NCBI GenBank assembly: GCA_950022655.1
Contig: OX465579.1
Location: 77,263,193-77,327,192, forward strand
Source: Alentia gelatinosa
Taxonomy: Eukaryota; Annelida; Polychaeta; Phyllodocida; Polynoidae
DNA length: 64,000 nt
Direction: 5' to 3'
This document shows positions 35,801 to 46,305 of the stretch, in pieces. The notes beneath the pieces are model-generated. The model saw nothing but the letters and a program-made list of their open reading frames with translations. It ran no database searches and had not been told where the DNA came from. The position numbers and the translations under genes are program-made. How positions within the stretch are numbered: position 1 is the stretch's first letter; each line of letters begins with the position of its first letter.

Positions 35801-37913
35801 TCCTGGAAAGCAAACAAACAAGAAAATTCAAAGACATGTACATATAAAACAAACGGGAGAAGTGATTCATGTCACTGTTATGTAATGCTAAATGGTGTGA
35901 ATTCCTGTTGAGGTGTTCTTTTACCCCGTAACTTTCTAATATAATTTCCGGCTGTACACTTTGACAATGAAAGAATAGGTTATTTACAAAGCATACAGGG
36001 ACCAGGAGATGAGACCACTGGGCAGTAGGTGTAATAGATCCAGCCATAATTGTTTAATTTTTCGAGTACAATCATATTTCTGCTTCGTACACATTAAAGA
36101 AAGATTCATCTTACCAAGGTAGCCCCCATGTTCTCTATAATTGGAATTTTGTACCCTGAAAAAAGAAAGACAAGGAAAATGATAAACAGGAAAGTGAAAA
36201 AAAGCAGATTAGTTGGTTTTAGCCTATAAATATGTTACAGGGGGATTGGAATGTTTCATCCATATATATCAGGCATCTTAAGATTTAGCTAGGGCAAAGC
36301 GTGTGACTTTGTCACCTTTAGTACATTTTATGCCATAATTCTGAGTAAAATTAGCATAGAAAATAAAAATCTTGCAGCTCACGAGGTGACAAAACAAAAA
36401 GTACTGTTAGTTTTATTTGATTTAAATATCATAGGGTAATTTGCAGTTTTACGTGGCGTAATAATCCCCATTCAGAAAGAATGGATTGTAAGCATCAAAT
36501 TATAAATTATTGAATAAGACATGGAACAGGGATACCAGCTGGGATCAGAAAAAATACTTTGAATCATTTTTTATTGCAACACAGGGTGTTTGCATTACAT
36601 ATACAGTTGGGAATCAAAGGATCATGGAAAAGGCTAAATTCTTTTCAGGGATCAGTGGGACGGTCCAAGTGGGGATCATGGGGGTCTGGCTGAATTGTGT
36701 AATTTAGCCGTTGGTATGTCAATAAACAACGAAAAATCATTTCTTTTTCTGGAACTAGCGACTTCGTCGAATCATATTCGACTACCAACCCCCAACCCCC
36801 ACCACAGAGTAGAGTTACTCTGTGCCCCCACTCCGTTCTGAAAGCCGGATGGTGCCGGCAACCAGTATAGTTCTGAATGGGCTATTATTTGACCTGACAC
36901 AGGTCAAATCTCAGAGGCTTCTTTTGAGGTAATGAGATCGGAAATCCACAACATTTAATCCTGTCTTCTGCATGGCTATACATATATTACGAGATGAGAA
37001 GGATAGCTGAGTTAAGAACTACAAAAAAGAACAACTGCTTCAAGTTAGTTTCTCCACGAGAGTCTCACTCTCATTGGTCTTCAGTCTCCAAGCCTAAGTT
37101 AGGTTCACTCTGTGTCTATGTGCGGGATGAACTCCAAGCGTATCTTACCGGAATCGTAGTTTTTTTAGATATAGTAGGTAAACATTGAAAACTGGCATCC
37201 CTGTAGAAAACACCGCTGTGCCTGAGCGGGTATGAGGAGGCACCAGTTGTATTGGAGTATATAATTCAAACTCTCTTTGTTATATATAAAAGAACACCAT
37301 TGTATGATTGTTGTTTACTGGAAATTAAAACATGATTTCCATGAAAAAGTAGAAACGGTCATATTTTGGGTTGGGTTATGACGACAGAGCTCTAATGTGA
37401 TTTAGTTAATTGTCAACAAGAAGCACCCTGTGACCTAGAAAAAAAGACGAGTATAGTGCGCGAAGCGGTAAAACGAACAAAATCAAAGGGCATCATCCAA
37501 ATTTCGAAGCGTAGTACCCTTAGCATGTTGGCTATAAAGTATAGTTTCGTGTATTGTTTGAGAAGCAGCTTAAGAACTGGTTTTCCGAATCATACTTAAA
37601 TTTGTGGCTTCGTTACCTACCGGCTCGGCATGAGCGATAATAAGTTAATCGTAACGCTAAGACCCTAGTAAGAGTGCAGACAACTACATTCTAGGAGTGC
37701 CATGGTGATAGCCACACCAGGAACTGTGCCATACTTTGTACACTAAATGACAAACTATACCCTAGCTTATACAAAATGACAGAATTTTCAGTTTTAAATG
37801 TTTTATGAGAGAACCAAACGTCAGCGCTCACCTCGCAAGTCAAGTTCTCGGTCCCGTACCGGGTTCGTATACTGGGCACATTGTTCGATGAGTTCGGGTG
37901 TTAATTTCACCAT
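26801..37913 (-). CDS. SNRPA1: U2 small nuclear ribonucleoprotein A' (8 coding exons, complete)
   Basis: Spliceosomal U2 snRNP protein; it pairs with U2B'' and binds U2 snRNA stem-loop IV through a leucine-rich repeat domain. Minus-strand exons: 37913-37832, 36155-36115, 35802-35696, 31412-31287, 30828-30726, 30462-30268, 29466-29361, 26823-26801. They sum to 783 nt, 260 residues, against about 255 in human. Exon 1 opens MVKLTPELIEQC. LRR segments include ATLDQFDTIDMSDNEIRK and ALETLILTNNSLQELGD, followed by the LRR cap FFRNPVTAKKQYRLYVI and LDFQKVKLK. Exon 6 carries the MFKGKRGQQLARDI helix and an Ala/Thr/Gly-rich linker longer than in vertebrates. The tiny last exon gives GGEEMET and a stop, the acidic tail of the family. 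The exon 3 donor was chosen as GTATGT at 35695, because it alone keeps frame and yields NNNRVVRIGE. Confidence 0.93.
26952..27510. mobile_element. CAGGGATG-ended MITE, copy A, with 6-bp target duplication
   Basis: Ends are CAGGGATGCCAG and AACATCCCTG; flanks are TGAGTA on both sides. The interior holds GATATC-rich palindromes near 27075-27110 and a GC-rich segment of GCCGGGCCTCCGCTACCG repeats near 27410-27460. Located in SNRPA1 intron 7. Confidence 0.75.
28263..28838. mobile_element. CAGGGATGCC-ended MITE, copy C
   Basis: Left end CAGGGATGCCAGTTG; right end GGGCATCCCTG. Flanking hexamers AAGATA and ATGATA agree at 5 of 6 positions. Contains a poly(C) run followed by an A-run near 28277-28300. 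SNRPA1 intron 7. Confidence 0.65.
29565..29765 (+). mobile_element. SINE-like element ending GGGACGTTAAACAAACAAAC
   Basis: Matches 18830-19037 in order (GTGGGAAGTAAAAGAAC, ATAGATTCGTTCAACACCCC, AAACAAACAAAC tail). SNRPA1 intron 6, antisense to the gene. Confidence 0.6.
31468..32670. mobile_element. CAGGGATG-ended MITE, copy B, split by a nested element
   Basis: The outer element matches copy A (26952-27510) on both sides of an insertion at 31590-32240. The right terminus is eroded. It keeps the GCCGGGCCTCCGCTACCG GC-rich segment near 32590-32635. SNRPA1 intron 3. Confidence 0.75.
31590..32240. mobile_element. CAGGGATGCCAG element nested in copy B
   Basis: The 12-bp terminal inverted repeats CAGGGATGCCAG are exact. 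Flanking ATGTTA at 31584-31589 and 32241-32246 gives a 6-bp target duplication. Interior unlike copy A; no ORF of note. Confidence 0.8.
33236..33640. repeat. GTCGGAGTGTGTCGG inverted/tandem copies, then GGGGCAGTATGGT repeats
   Basis: After a poly(C) run come copies of GTGTCGGAGTGTGTCGG in both orientations (33255, 33330 reversed, 33392). Degenerate GGGGCAGTATGGTGG units follow, as in the array at 43915-44132. SNRPA1 intron 3. Confidence 0.55.
33880..34027. mobile_element. G-run MITE ending TTTATGGATGGCCC, partial copy
   Basis: The right end GTACTTTATGGATGGCCC matches 46125-46305 and 58937-59106. Contains two long G-runs, the longer at 33959-33982. The left end is lost in a G-rich tract. Confidence 0.6.
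34070..35450. mobile_element. Element with TTCACACTGGCG-type inverted ends
   Basis: Left end CTCTTCACACTGGCGCC; right end CGCTAGTGTGAAAGTGG. Near each end is the same phrase in direct orientation, GGCGTGCGACC / GGTCGCACGCC with CGTTTTCG. It encloses the repeat shared with 4620-5000. SNRPA1 intron 3; no coding sequence recognised. Confidence 0.5.
36527..37203. mobile_element. CAGGGATACC-ended element carrying a nested insertion
   Basis: Ends CAGGGATACCAGCTGGG and AAAACTGGCATCCCTG. No clear target duplication (ATGGAA against TAGAAA). Interrupted at 36756-37180. SNRPA1 intron 1. Confidence 0.6.
36756..37180. mobile_element. TAGCGACTTCGTCG element, copy 1
   Basis: Starts TAGCGACTTCGTCGAATC and ends ATATAGTAGGTA. 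It aligns along its length with 52844-53262 inside the Ty3/gypsy element (shared CGAGARTCTCACWCTC, CTTCAGTCTCCA, CTCTRTGTNTATG). No terminal inverted repeat or poly(A); target duplication at most 2-3 bp. Confidence 0.65.
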
Positions 37914-38129
37914 TATGGTCACCCAATGTACGGTAGAGTTAAATATGTTCCTCTACCCAATGGTAGTTTTATGACCGTTGTTGAGTTCACTGTACGAATA
38001 GATAATGCGATGGGAGAAGCTGTCGATTTCCCTTGCGGTCTTTTTCACTCTCAGCGTGCTTCTCCCACAACTTTCAACGGAAGTTGACGTGAGTTCAGCG
38101 TGCGCATGCTCAGTGCACCGTGTGTTGTG

Positions 38130-38205
38130 GCACACTGCACCGCTAGAACAACATACTGAAAAGTCGTTTTGCGGAAAACCGGAGCGGCGCAGTGTGGTGT
38201 TGTGG
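38130..38205. repeat. Hairpin upstream of SNRPA1
   Basis: Arms CACACTGCACCGCT and AGCGGCGCAGTGTG pair at 13 of 14 positions. A similar stem (ACTGC..CGCTC) lies in the NDUFB7/NEK8 promoter region at 9036-9071. The stretch 37914-38630 otherwise shows no gene I can support. Confidence 0.5.
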
Positions 38206-38821
38206 CTGACTGCCGGACGAGTTACGGTCTGATAGTCATAAAACAGAGGAGAAGCAGCTGTAAGGAGGTGGGTGGCGAATTTAAACCCCTTTATGAGTAA
38301 TATTCATGATATGACAGGCAACACACTGTCTGTTCATAGATAGAATGATATTCATAGATTTAGATATCAGTTATGTAGTAGTGTGGTTTTGATGTTGCAG
38401 CAAGCAGGAGGACTTTGAGTTTGAACTCATATTACATCACTCATCAGCATCACTCGTGATCATATGATATTGGGTCGAGGGTCAGTTACATAGACTCATG
38501 ATAGAGTAGTAAGGTATTTTTCAAAGTTGTGCCAAACCTGAACCAGTGATAGGAAATGAGTATAATTATATTTTTCCTATAGGTAAATATATGTTTTTTT
38601 AACATGAAATAGGATTTGTCCAACCACGGACTTGTATACATGGATTGGCAACCCGCCGCCTGTGGCCCGTAGGTGTTGGACTCGGCATTGTCTTCAGGGT
38701 TCTCTCTGTAGCCAGACGGCGGCGCTACAGTCGCCGACGTGTTGCCGTTTTTTCACACCATGCGGCGCCACGTTCGCGCGCGCGGAAATAGCATTGTCAA
38801 TGGCATTTATTACTCACATCA

Positions 38822-39550
38822 CGGACCTATATCCTATATCCCTACATCCCCACATCCATACACTCCAACATCCGTACACCCCAACATCTCTACATCCCTA
38901 CATCTCTACATCCCCACATCCTACATCACTACATCCTACATCTCTATATCCCCACATCCATACACCCCAACATCCCTACATCCTACATCTCTACATCCCT
39001 ACATCCTACATCTCTACATCCCCACATACTACATCCCCACATCCTACATCCCTACATCCTACATCTCTACATCCCCACATACTACATCCCCACATCCTAC
39101 ATCCCTACATCCTACATCTCTATATCCCCACATCCATACACCCCAAAATCCCTACATCCTACATCTCTACATCCTTACAACCTACATCCCCACATCTTAC
39201 ATCTCTACATCCCTACATTCCCACATCCTACATCCCCACATCATACATCCATACATCCATACACCCCAACATCCTACATCCCCACATCCTACATCTCTAC
39301 ATCCCCACATACTACATCCCCACATCCTACATCCCTACATCCCCACATACTACATCCCCACATCCTAATCCCTACATCCTACATCTCTACATCCTACATC
39401 CCCACATACTACATCCCCACATCCTACATCCCTACATCCTATATCCATACATCCCCACATCCATACATCCCTACATCCTACATCTCTACATCCCCATATC
39501 CTACATCTCTACATCACTACATCCTACATCCCCACATGCTACATCAATAC
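38822..39550 (+). repeat. CATCCCTACAT minisatellite, block 1
   Basis: Tandem 10-12-bp units CATCCYTACATC / CATCCCCACATC. Long open frames (His/Pro/Thr/Ser-rich) are repeat translations. Confidence 0.95.
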
Positions 39551-39556
39551 ATACAC

Positions 39557-39698
39557 AATATTACCATGATTTCGATCTGAGTGGCCGTATTCTCCGCGTA
39601 GTTGACGCGTAGTAATACTCCTCGCTATCGCTTGGAGTATTGCGTAGCGTCAACTACAAGGAGAATACGGCCACACAGATCGAAATTATGGTAATGTT
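39557..39698. repeat. Large hairpin, about 60-bp stem
   Basis: The left arm runs from AATATTACCAT through GATTTCGATCTG, GTGGCCGTATTCTCC and GTAGTTGACGC to AATACTCC. The right arm is its near-complement in reverse order. The loop is short (about 12 nt, TCGCTATCGCTT). Confidence 0.85.
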
Positions 39699-39907
39699 GT
39701 ATTTATTACTCACTTATTTTGAGATTTAAGCAATAAATATGATCGTTAGAAAACTTTTCAACGTAATTAAGAAGTTATGTTTGGGACTACTTTCATCTCA
39801 AAAATCTGTATCCTCCTAGGAGGGTACGGAGCTCCGTATCCTCCTCAGTAGTGATCTGTAATCTCCATAGGCTTAGTATGGAGACCCCGTATCAGGTGGG
39901 TAATAAA

Positions 39908-40051
39908 TCCCCATATCCTACATCTCTACATCCCTACATCTCCACACCCAAACATCCCTACATCCCCACATCCTACATCCTCACATCCTACATCTCTACA
40001 TCAATACATCCCCATATCTTACATCACTTCATCCCTACATCCCCACATCTC
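39908..40051 (+). repeat. CATCCCTACAT minisatellite, block 2
   Basis: Same unit as block 1; it stops exactly where the 202-bp satellite begins. Confidence 0.9.
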
Positions 40052-43000
40052 AGTGGCGCCGTCGTCTAAAGTCACCCAAACTCTGCCACTAGTTTGGAAA
40101 AACCTAGAAGAGCTAGGAATATAATCTTAACTGTTCTGAGTAGGTATTATATTGGGGAAGACAGCTAAATACTTTAGAAAGGTCTGATTGAGGGGGAACA
40201 TTTTTGAAACTTTAACTTTTCACCGGTGAACCCTCCAAAATCAGTCATTTTTCAGTAGCGCCGTCGTCTAAAGTCACCCAAACTCTGCCACTAGTTTGGA
40301 AAAACCTAGAAGGGCTAGGAATATAATTCTTACTGTTCTGAGTAGGTATTATATTGGGGAAGACAGCTAAATACTTTAGAAAGGCCTGATTGAGTGGGAA
40401 CATTTTTGAAACTTTGATTTTTCACCTGAAAAACCGTCAAAATCAGTCATTTCTCGGTGGCGCCGTCATCTAAAGTGACCCAAACTCTGCCGTTAGTTTT
40501 GAAAAACCCAGAAGGGCTAGGTATATAATTTTAACTGTTCTGAATAGGTATTATATTGAAGAAGACAGCTAAATACTTTAGAAAGGCCTGATTGAGTGGG
40601 AACATTTTTGAAACTTTGACTTTTCACTTGAAAACCTGTCAAAATCAGTCATTTCTCGGTGGCGCAGTCATCTAAAGCGACCCAAACTCTGCCGTTAGTT
40701 TGGAAAAACCCAGAAGGGCTAGGAATATAATTTTAACTGTTCTGAATAGGTATTATATTGGGGAAGACAGTTAAATACTTTAGAAAGGCCTGATTGAGTG
40801 GGAACATTTTTGAAACTTTGACTTTTCACCTGAAAAACCGTCAAAATCAGTCATTTCTCGGTGGCGCCGTCATCTAAAGTGACCCAAACTCTGCCGTTAG
40901 TTTGGAAAAACCCAGAAGAGCTAGGAATATAACTTTAACTGTTCTAAATAGGTATTATATTGGGCAAGACAGCTAAATACTTTAGAAAGGCCTGATTGAG
41001 TGGGAACATTTTTGAAACTTTGACTTTTCACCGGTGAATCCCTCAAAATCAGTCATTTCTCGGTGGCGCTGTCATCTAAAGTGACCCAAACTCTGCCGTT
41101 AGTTTGGAAAAACCCAGAAGGGCTAGGAATATAACTTTAACTGTTCTAAATAGGTATTATATTGGGGAAGACAGCTAAATACTTTAGAAAGGCCTCAATG
41201 AGTGGGAACATTTTTGAAACTTTGACTTTTCACTTGAAAACCTGTCAAAATCAGTCATTTCTCGGTGGCGCTGTCATCTAAAGTGACCCAAACTCTGCCG
41301 TTAGTTTGGAAAAACCAAGAAGGGCTAGGAATATAACTTTAACTGTTCTGAATAGGTATTATATTGGGGAAGACAGCTAAATACTTTAGAAAGGCCTCAT
41401 TGAGTGGGAACATTTTTGAAACTTTGACTTTTCACCTGAAAAACCGTCAAAATCAGTCATTTCTCGGTGGCGCCGTCATCTAAAGTGACCCAAACTCTGC
41501 CGTTAGTTTGGAAAAACCCAGAAGGGCTAGGAATATGATTTTAACTGTTTTGAATAGGTATTATATTGGAGAAGACAGCTAAATACGTTAGAAAGGCCTG
41601 ATTGAGTGGGAACATTTTTGAAACTTTGACTTTTCACTTGAAAACCTGTCAAAATCAGTCATTTCTCGGTGGCGCCGTCATCTAAAGCGACCCAAACTCT
41701 GCCGTTAGTTCGGAAAAACCCAGAAGGGCTAGGAATATGATTTTAACTGTTCTGAATAGGTATTATATTGGAGAAGACAGCTAAATACTTTAGAAAGGCC
41801 TGATTGAGTGGGAACATTTTTGAAACTTTGACTTTTCACCTGAAAAACCGTCAAAATCAGTCATTACTCGGTGGTGCCGTCATCTAAAGCGACCCAAACT
41901 CTGCCGTTAGTTTGGAAAAACCCAGAAGGGCTAGGAATATAATTTTAACTGTTCTGAATAGGTATTATATTGGAGAAGAAAGTTAAATACTTTAGAAAGG
42001 CCTCATTGAGTGGGAACATTTTTGAAACTTTGACTTTTCACTTGAAAACCTGTCAAAATCAGTCATTTCTCGGTGGCGCCGTCATCTAAAGTGACCCAAA
42101 CTCTGCCGTTAGTTTGGAAAAACCCAGAAGGGCTAGGAATATAACTTTAACTGTTCTGAATAGGTATTATATTGGGGAAGACAGCTAAATACTTTAGAAA
42201 GGCCTGATTGAGTGGGAACATTTTTGAAACTTTGACTTTTCACTTGAAAACCTGTCAAAAACAGTCATTTCTCGGTGGCGCCGTCATCTAAAGTGACCCA
42301 AACTCTGCCGTTAGTTTGGAAAAACCCAGAAGGCCTAGGAATATAAGTTTAACTGTTCTGAATAGGTATTATATTGGGGAAGACAGCTAAATACTTTAGA
42401 AAGGCCTAATTGAGTGGGAACATTTTTGAAACTTTGACTTTTCACCAGTGAACGGATCAAAATCAGTCATTTCTCAGTGGCGCCCGTTATCTAAAGTCAC
42501 CCAAACTCTGCCACTAGTTTGGAAAAACCAAGAAGGGCTAGGAATGTAATTCCAACTGTTCTGAGTAGGTATCATACTGGGAGAGACAGCTAAATACTTC
42601 CGAAAGGCCTGATTGAGTGGGAACATTTTTGAAACTTTGACTTTTCACTGGTGAATCCCCCAAAATCAGTCATTTCTCAGTGGTGCCATCATCTAAAGTC
42701 ACCCAAACTCTGCCATAATTTTGAAAAAACCCAGAAGGGCTAGGAATATAATTCTAACTGTTCTGAATAGGTATCACATTGGGCAAGACAGCTAAATACT
42801 TTAGAAAGGCCTGATTGACTGGGAACATTTTTGAAACTTTGACATTTCACCGGTGAACACCTCAAAATCAGTCAAAACTCAGTGGCGCCGTCATTTAAAG
42901 TCACCCAAACTCTGCCATAAGTTTGGAAAAACCCAGAAGGGCTAGGAATATAATTCTAACTGTTCTGAATAGGTATTATATTGGGGAAAACAGCTAAATA

Positions 43001-43113
43001 CTTTAGAAAGGCCTGATTGAGTGGGAACATTTTTGAATCTTTGACTTTTCACTGGTAAACCCCTGAAAATCAGTCATTTCTCGGTGGCGCCGTCATCTAA
43101 AGTCACCCAAACT
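40052..43113. repeat. 202-bp satellite array, 15 full monomers plus a partial
   Basis: Monomer phase marked by GGCGCCGTC starts at 40055, 40257, 40459, 40661, 40863, 41065, 41267, 41469, 41671, 41873, 42075, 42277, 42479, 42682, 42884 and 43086. Spacing is 202 bp throughout apart from one single-base insertion. The last copy stops after about 30 bp. Monomers contain GAAGACAGCTAAATACTTTA and GAGTGGGAACATTTTTG. Monomers at both edges share variants (GTCACCC, CACTAG or similar), while inner ones share GTGACCC. No coding potential. Confidence 0.97.
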
Positions 43114-43575
43114 CACCAACATCCTACATCCCCACATCTCCACATCCACACATCCCTACATCCTACTTTCCCACATCCATACATCCCCACATCCCTAAAT
43201 CACTACATCCATGCATCCCCACATCCTACATCCCTACATCCTACATCCCCACATCCCTAAATCACTACATCCCAATATCCTTACATCATTACATCCATAC
43301 ATCCCCACATCCTACTTCCCACATCCCCACATCCCTACATCCCACCATCTCCACATCTATACATCCTACATCTCCACATCCATACATCCTATATCCCTAC
43401 ATCCTACATCTCCACATCCATATATCCATACATCCCCACATCCTACTTCCCCACATCCGAACATCTCTACATCATTACATCAATACATACCCACATCCTA
43501 CTTCCCAACATCCCCCATCCCACATCTCCACATCTCCACATCTATACATCCCCACATCACCACATCCATACATCC
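43114..43575 (+). repeat. CATCCCTACAT minisatellite, block 3
   Basis: Resumes directly after the truncated satellite monomer, same strand sense as blocks 1 and 2. Confidence 0.92.
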
Positions 43576-43914
43576 CCTATGAGATGTATGGATATATGGA
43601 TGTTGAGATGTAGGATGTAGGGATGTAGGATTTATCTCACCCCTTGTACAAGCTTGGCCATAGAAATAACATTAGGAAAAAATACTCAACGATCACCCCC
43701 CTAAAGTGACACTACTACGCCACGGCCGTGGTGTAGTGAATGTGAGGTGGATGCTCAACATCCATATATCCATACATGTATCCCACATAATGTGGGGATG
43801 TATGGATGTGGAGATGTGGGGATGTATAGATGTGGAGATGTGGAGATGTGGGATGTTGGGAAGTAGGATGTGGGGATGTATGGATGTAATGATGTAGGGA
43901 TGTGGGGAAGTAGG
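43576..43914 (-). repeat. Same minisatellite in inverted orientation
   Basis: GGATGTAGGGATGTAGG-type units at 43576-43632 and 43780-43912 are the complement of block 3, forming a large imperfect inverted repeat. Between them is a perfect-looking palindrome around CCACGGCCGTGG (43709-43739). Confidence 0.85.
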
Positions 43915-44132
43915 ATGAGCAGTATGGTGGAGGGGCAGTATGGTTGAGGGACAGTATGGTGGAGGGGCAGTATGGTGGAGGGGTTGTATGGTAGAGGGTA
44001 AGTATGGTGGAGAGACAGTATGGTGGAGGGACAGTATGGTGGAGGGTAAGTATAGTAGAGGGGCTTTATGGTTGAGGGACAGTATGGTGGAGGGGCAGTA
44101 TGGTTGAGGGACAGTATTGTTGAGCGACAGTA
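43915..44132 (+). repeat. GGGGCAGTATGGTGGAG minisatellite
   Basis: Tandem units of about 17-19 bp (GGGGCAGTATGGTGGAG / GGGACAGTATGGTTGAG). Degenerate relatives at 33430-33630. Confidence 0.9.
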
Positions 44133-44958
44133 TGTGTCAAGAATGCTAGTTCATAAATTTACCACTAGGGAACCAAAAGTTGTGCTTCATTGACACTAGG
44201 GGCGCCACTAGAAGTCAGGTAGTTCCAATAAAGGCCACTAGGAGATGTTGAATGCAGCCGAGTCAGACACATCACAGAACAAACACAGAGATAAGCTAGG
44301 TTTCCTATCCATAGAGTATAGGTCCGTGGTCCAACAAATAAGACATTTTTTTTCTGTTTTGAACTTGAAGCTGCAAATGTACGTTTTTCCATACAGTGAC
44401 CCATATGGGTCATTCCACCAGAAAATGTACTTTTGGTAAAAAAGGGGTAAAAAAAATAAATTTGCCCAAACCAAATTTTCTTTTACTTGTGTGCAAAATA
44501 TACACTTTCAAGTTTTAGGAAAACATGATTCAACTGGGATATTAGTGGGGGGTCAGTTTTTGTGAGGCTGCAAAAATTGTAAATATTATTGCCATCACGT
44601 CCGACATATAAAAAAACACTCATACAAAAGTTGATGATAGAGAAATATATTTTATTTTTTGTAAGACATCAAGTTTGTACCCAGTATGTCAAGCATAGTC
44701 TGATATTATAGACAAGTGGAAATAATGAACTACTTATGCAATCTTTTTCTGTGCTGCCTCAAAGATGCACATACAGAAGGTGTTTTCCAAGGGATTACAA
44801 AATGAATTTAGTTTTTTCTGTCACTATCTAAATACAAAAGTTTCACGTTTTTAAATCACAGAATTACTTTTTTAGGTTATATACATGATTTTTGTCAAAT
44901 TAGAAGATGTTCCATGCATTATTTCTTGAGCTAATAGCTTCTGGGAAAAAGGTTTAAA

Positions 44959-46000
44959 AATCTCTCGGACGTGATATTTTTAATAACGGACGTGATGGAA
45001 CAGTAAATTCCACTTTCTTGATGAGAAATCTGAAATATGTCCCAAATTATTAAAAGTTCCTGTTTCCTTTTGAAAATACATACATTATCTTCAATTCAAT
45101 CACATATAAGAGTATCTTAAATGCCAATGACCTGTTTTTTTTCTTGAAAAACTACAAAGAATGTCCAACTCTTTCTTTCTGATCACACTCAGAATAAAGT
45201 AAAGCACATTTTTTTCTCTTACATTTTGTGCTAAAAACCGTCTAGAAACCTTTTTTCTTTGCTTTTAAATGCAAAAAATGCTAACTTTAACCTTAATATT
45301 CATTGAAATACTACATTTTGTGTAGACATCATAAATCTCTTGGACGTGATATTCTTGATAACGGACGTGACAGACCAGTAACTTCCACTTCCACAAACAC
45401 GAAATATGGACCAAAATCTGAAAAACTTTTGTTTGTTTTTGCTAATTCATACATGATTTTCAATTCAACAACCTATAATAGTACCTTAAATGCCAATGAC
45501 CTGTTTTTTTGTCTGGAAAAACTGCAAAGAATATGAAACTCTTACTACTGATGCCACTCACAATACAGAAGAGTACATTTTTCACTTACATTTTGTGCTA
45601 AAAAAACGTCTGCAAATCTTTTCTCTATGCTTTTAAATGCCAAAACGCTAACTTTAACCTTAATATTCATCCAAATGCCACATTTTGTGTGTACATCATA
45701 AATCTCTTGGACGTGATATTTTTAATAACGGACGTGACAGACCAGTAACTTCCACTTTCTTGATCACAAACATGAAATATGTACAAATTGCTGAGAAAAT
45801 CTTCTTTGGTTTTGCAAACATATACATCAGCTTCAATTCAACCACATATAAGAGTACCTTAAATGCCAATGATCTGGTTTTTGGGGAAAAACTGCAAAGA
45901 ATATCAAACTCTTGCTTCTGATACCACTCAGAATACACAAGAGTACATTTTTCATTTACATTTTGTGCTAAGAACCATCTGCAAACCTTTTCTCTATCTT
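44959..46000 (+). repeat. Tandem block, three units of about 370 bp
   Basis: Units start at 44959, 45334 and 45701 with AATCTCTYGGACGTGATATT, then shared CTTAAATGCCAATGA, TTACATTTTGTGCTAA and CTAACTTTAACCTTAATATT. The third unit is cut short near 46000. Each unit opens with two motif copies 21 bp apart. Confidence 0.9.
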
Positions 46001-46124
46001 TTTAATTTTATTTTTTCCTTATCTCCTTGTTCCTCCAGTCCTTAGATGAGTCCTTTGGAGGTTTCCTCTCATCCAGAGGTAATGGTTTACACCCCATGCT
46101 TTCAAGGTATGGCTCATATGTAGG

Positions 46125-46305
46125 GGGCCATCCATAAAGTATGTATGCACTGAGGGGGGGGGGGGGGGTAGTGGGGATAGGGTGGTTAAAATTTTGTGCA
46201 TAGGCTACTTCTGTGTTCTATTGTGAACAAAAATAAGGTAGGGGGGGGGGGGTTGGTAGGGTCGAAAATTTGAGATATTGTGTGTACATACTTTATGGAT
46301 AGCCC
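46125..46305. mobile_element. GGGCCATCCATAAAGTA MITE with G-runs
   Basis: Starts GGGCCATCCATAAAGTATG, ends CATACTTTATGGATAGCCC. Contains two poly(G) runs. Same family as 58937-59106 and 33880-34027. Nested in the 4.7-kb element. Confidence 0.75.

Noticed and set aside
38632..39612. Open frame of more than 300 codons, His/Pro/Ser/Thr-rich
   Set aside because: Translation of the CATCCCTACAT minisatellite; composition and periodicity come from the repeat.
40052..43113. CRISPR-like regular spacing
   Set aside because: 202-bp monomers are contiguous with no spacers, in a eukaryotic genome; it is a satellite.
43211..43582. Open frame in block 3
   Set aside because: Same minisatellite translation.
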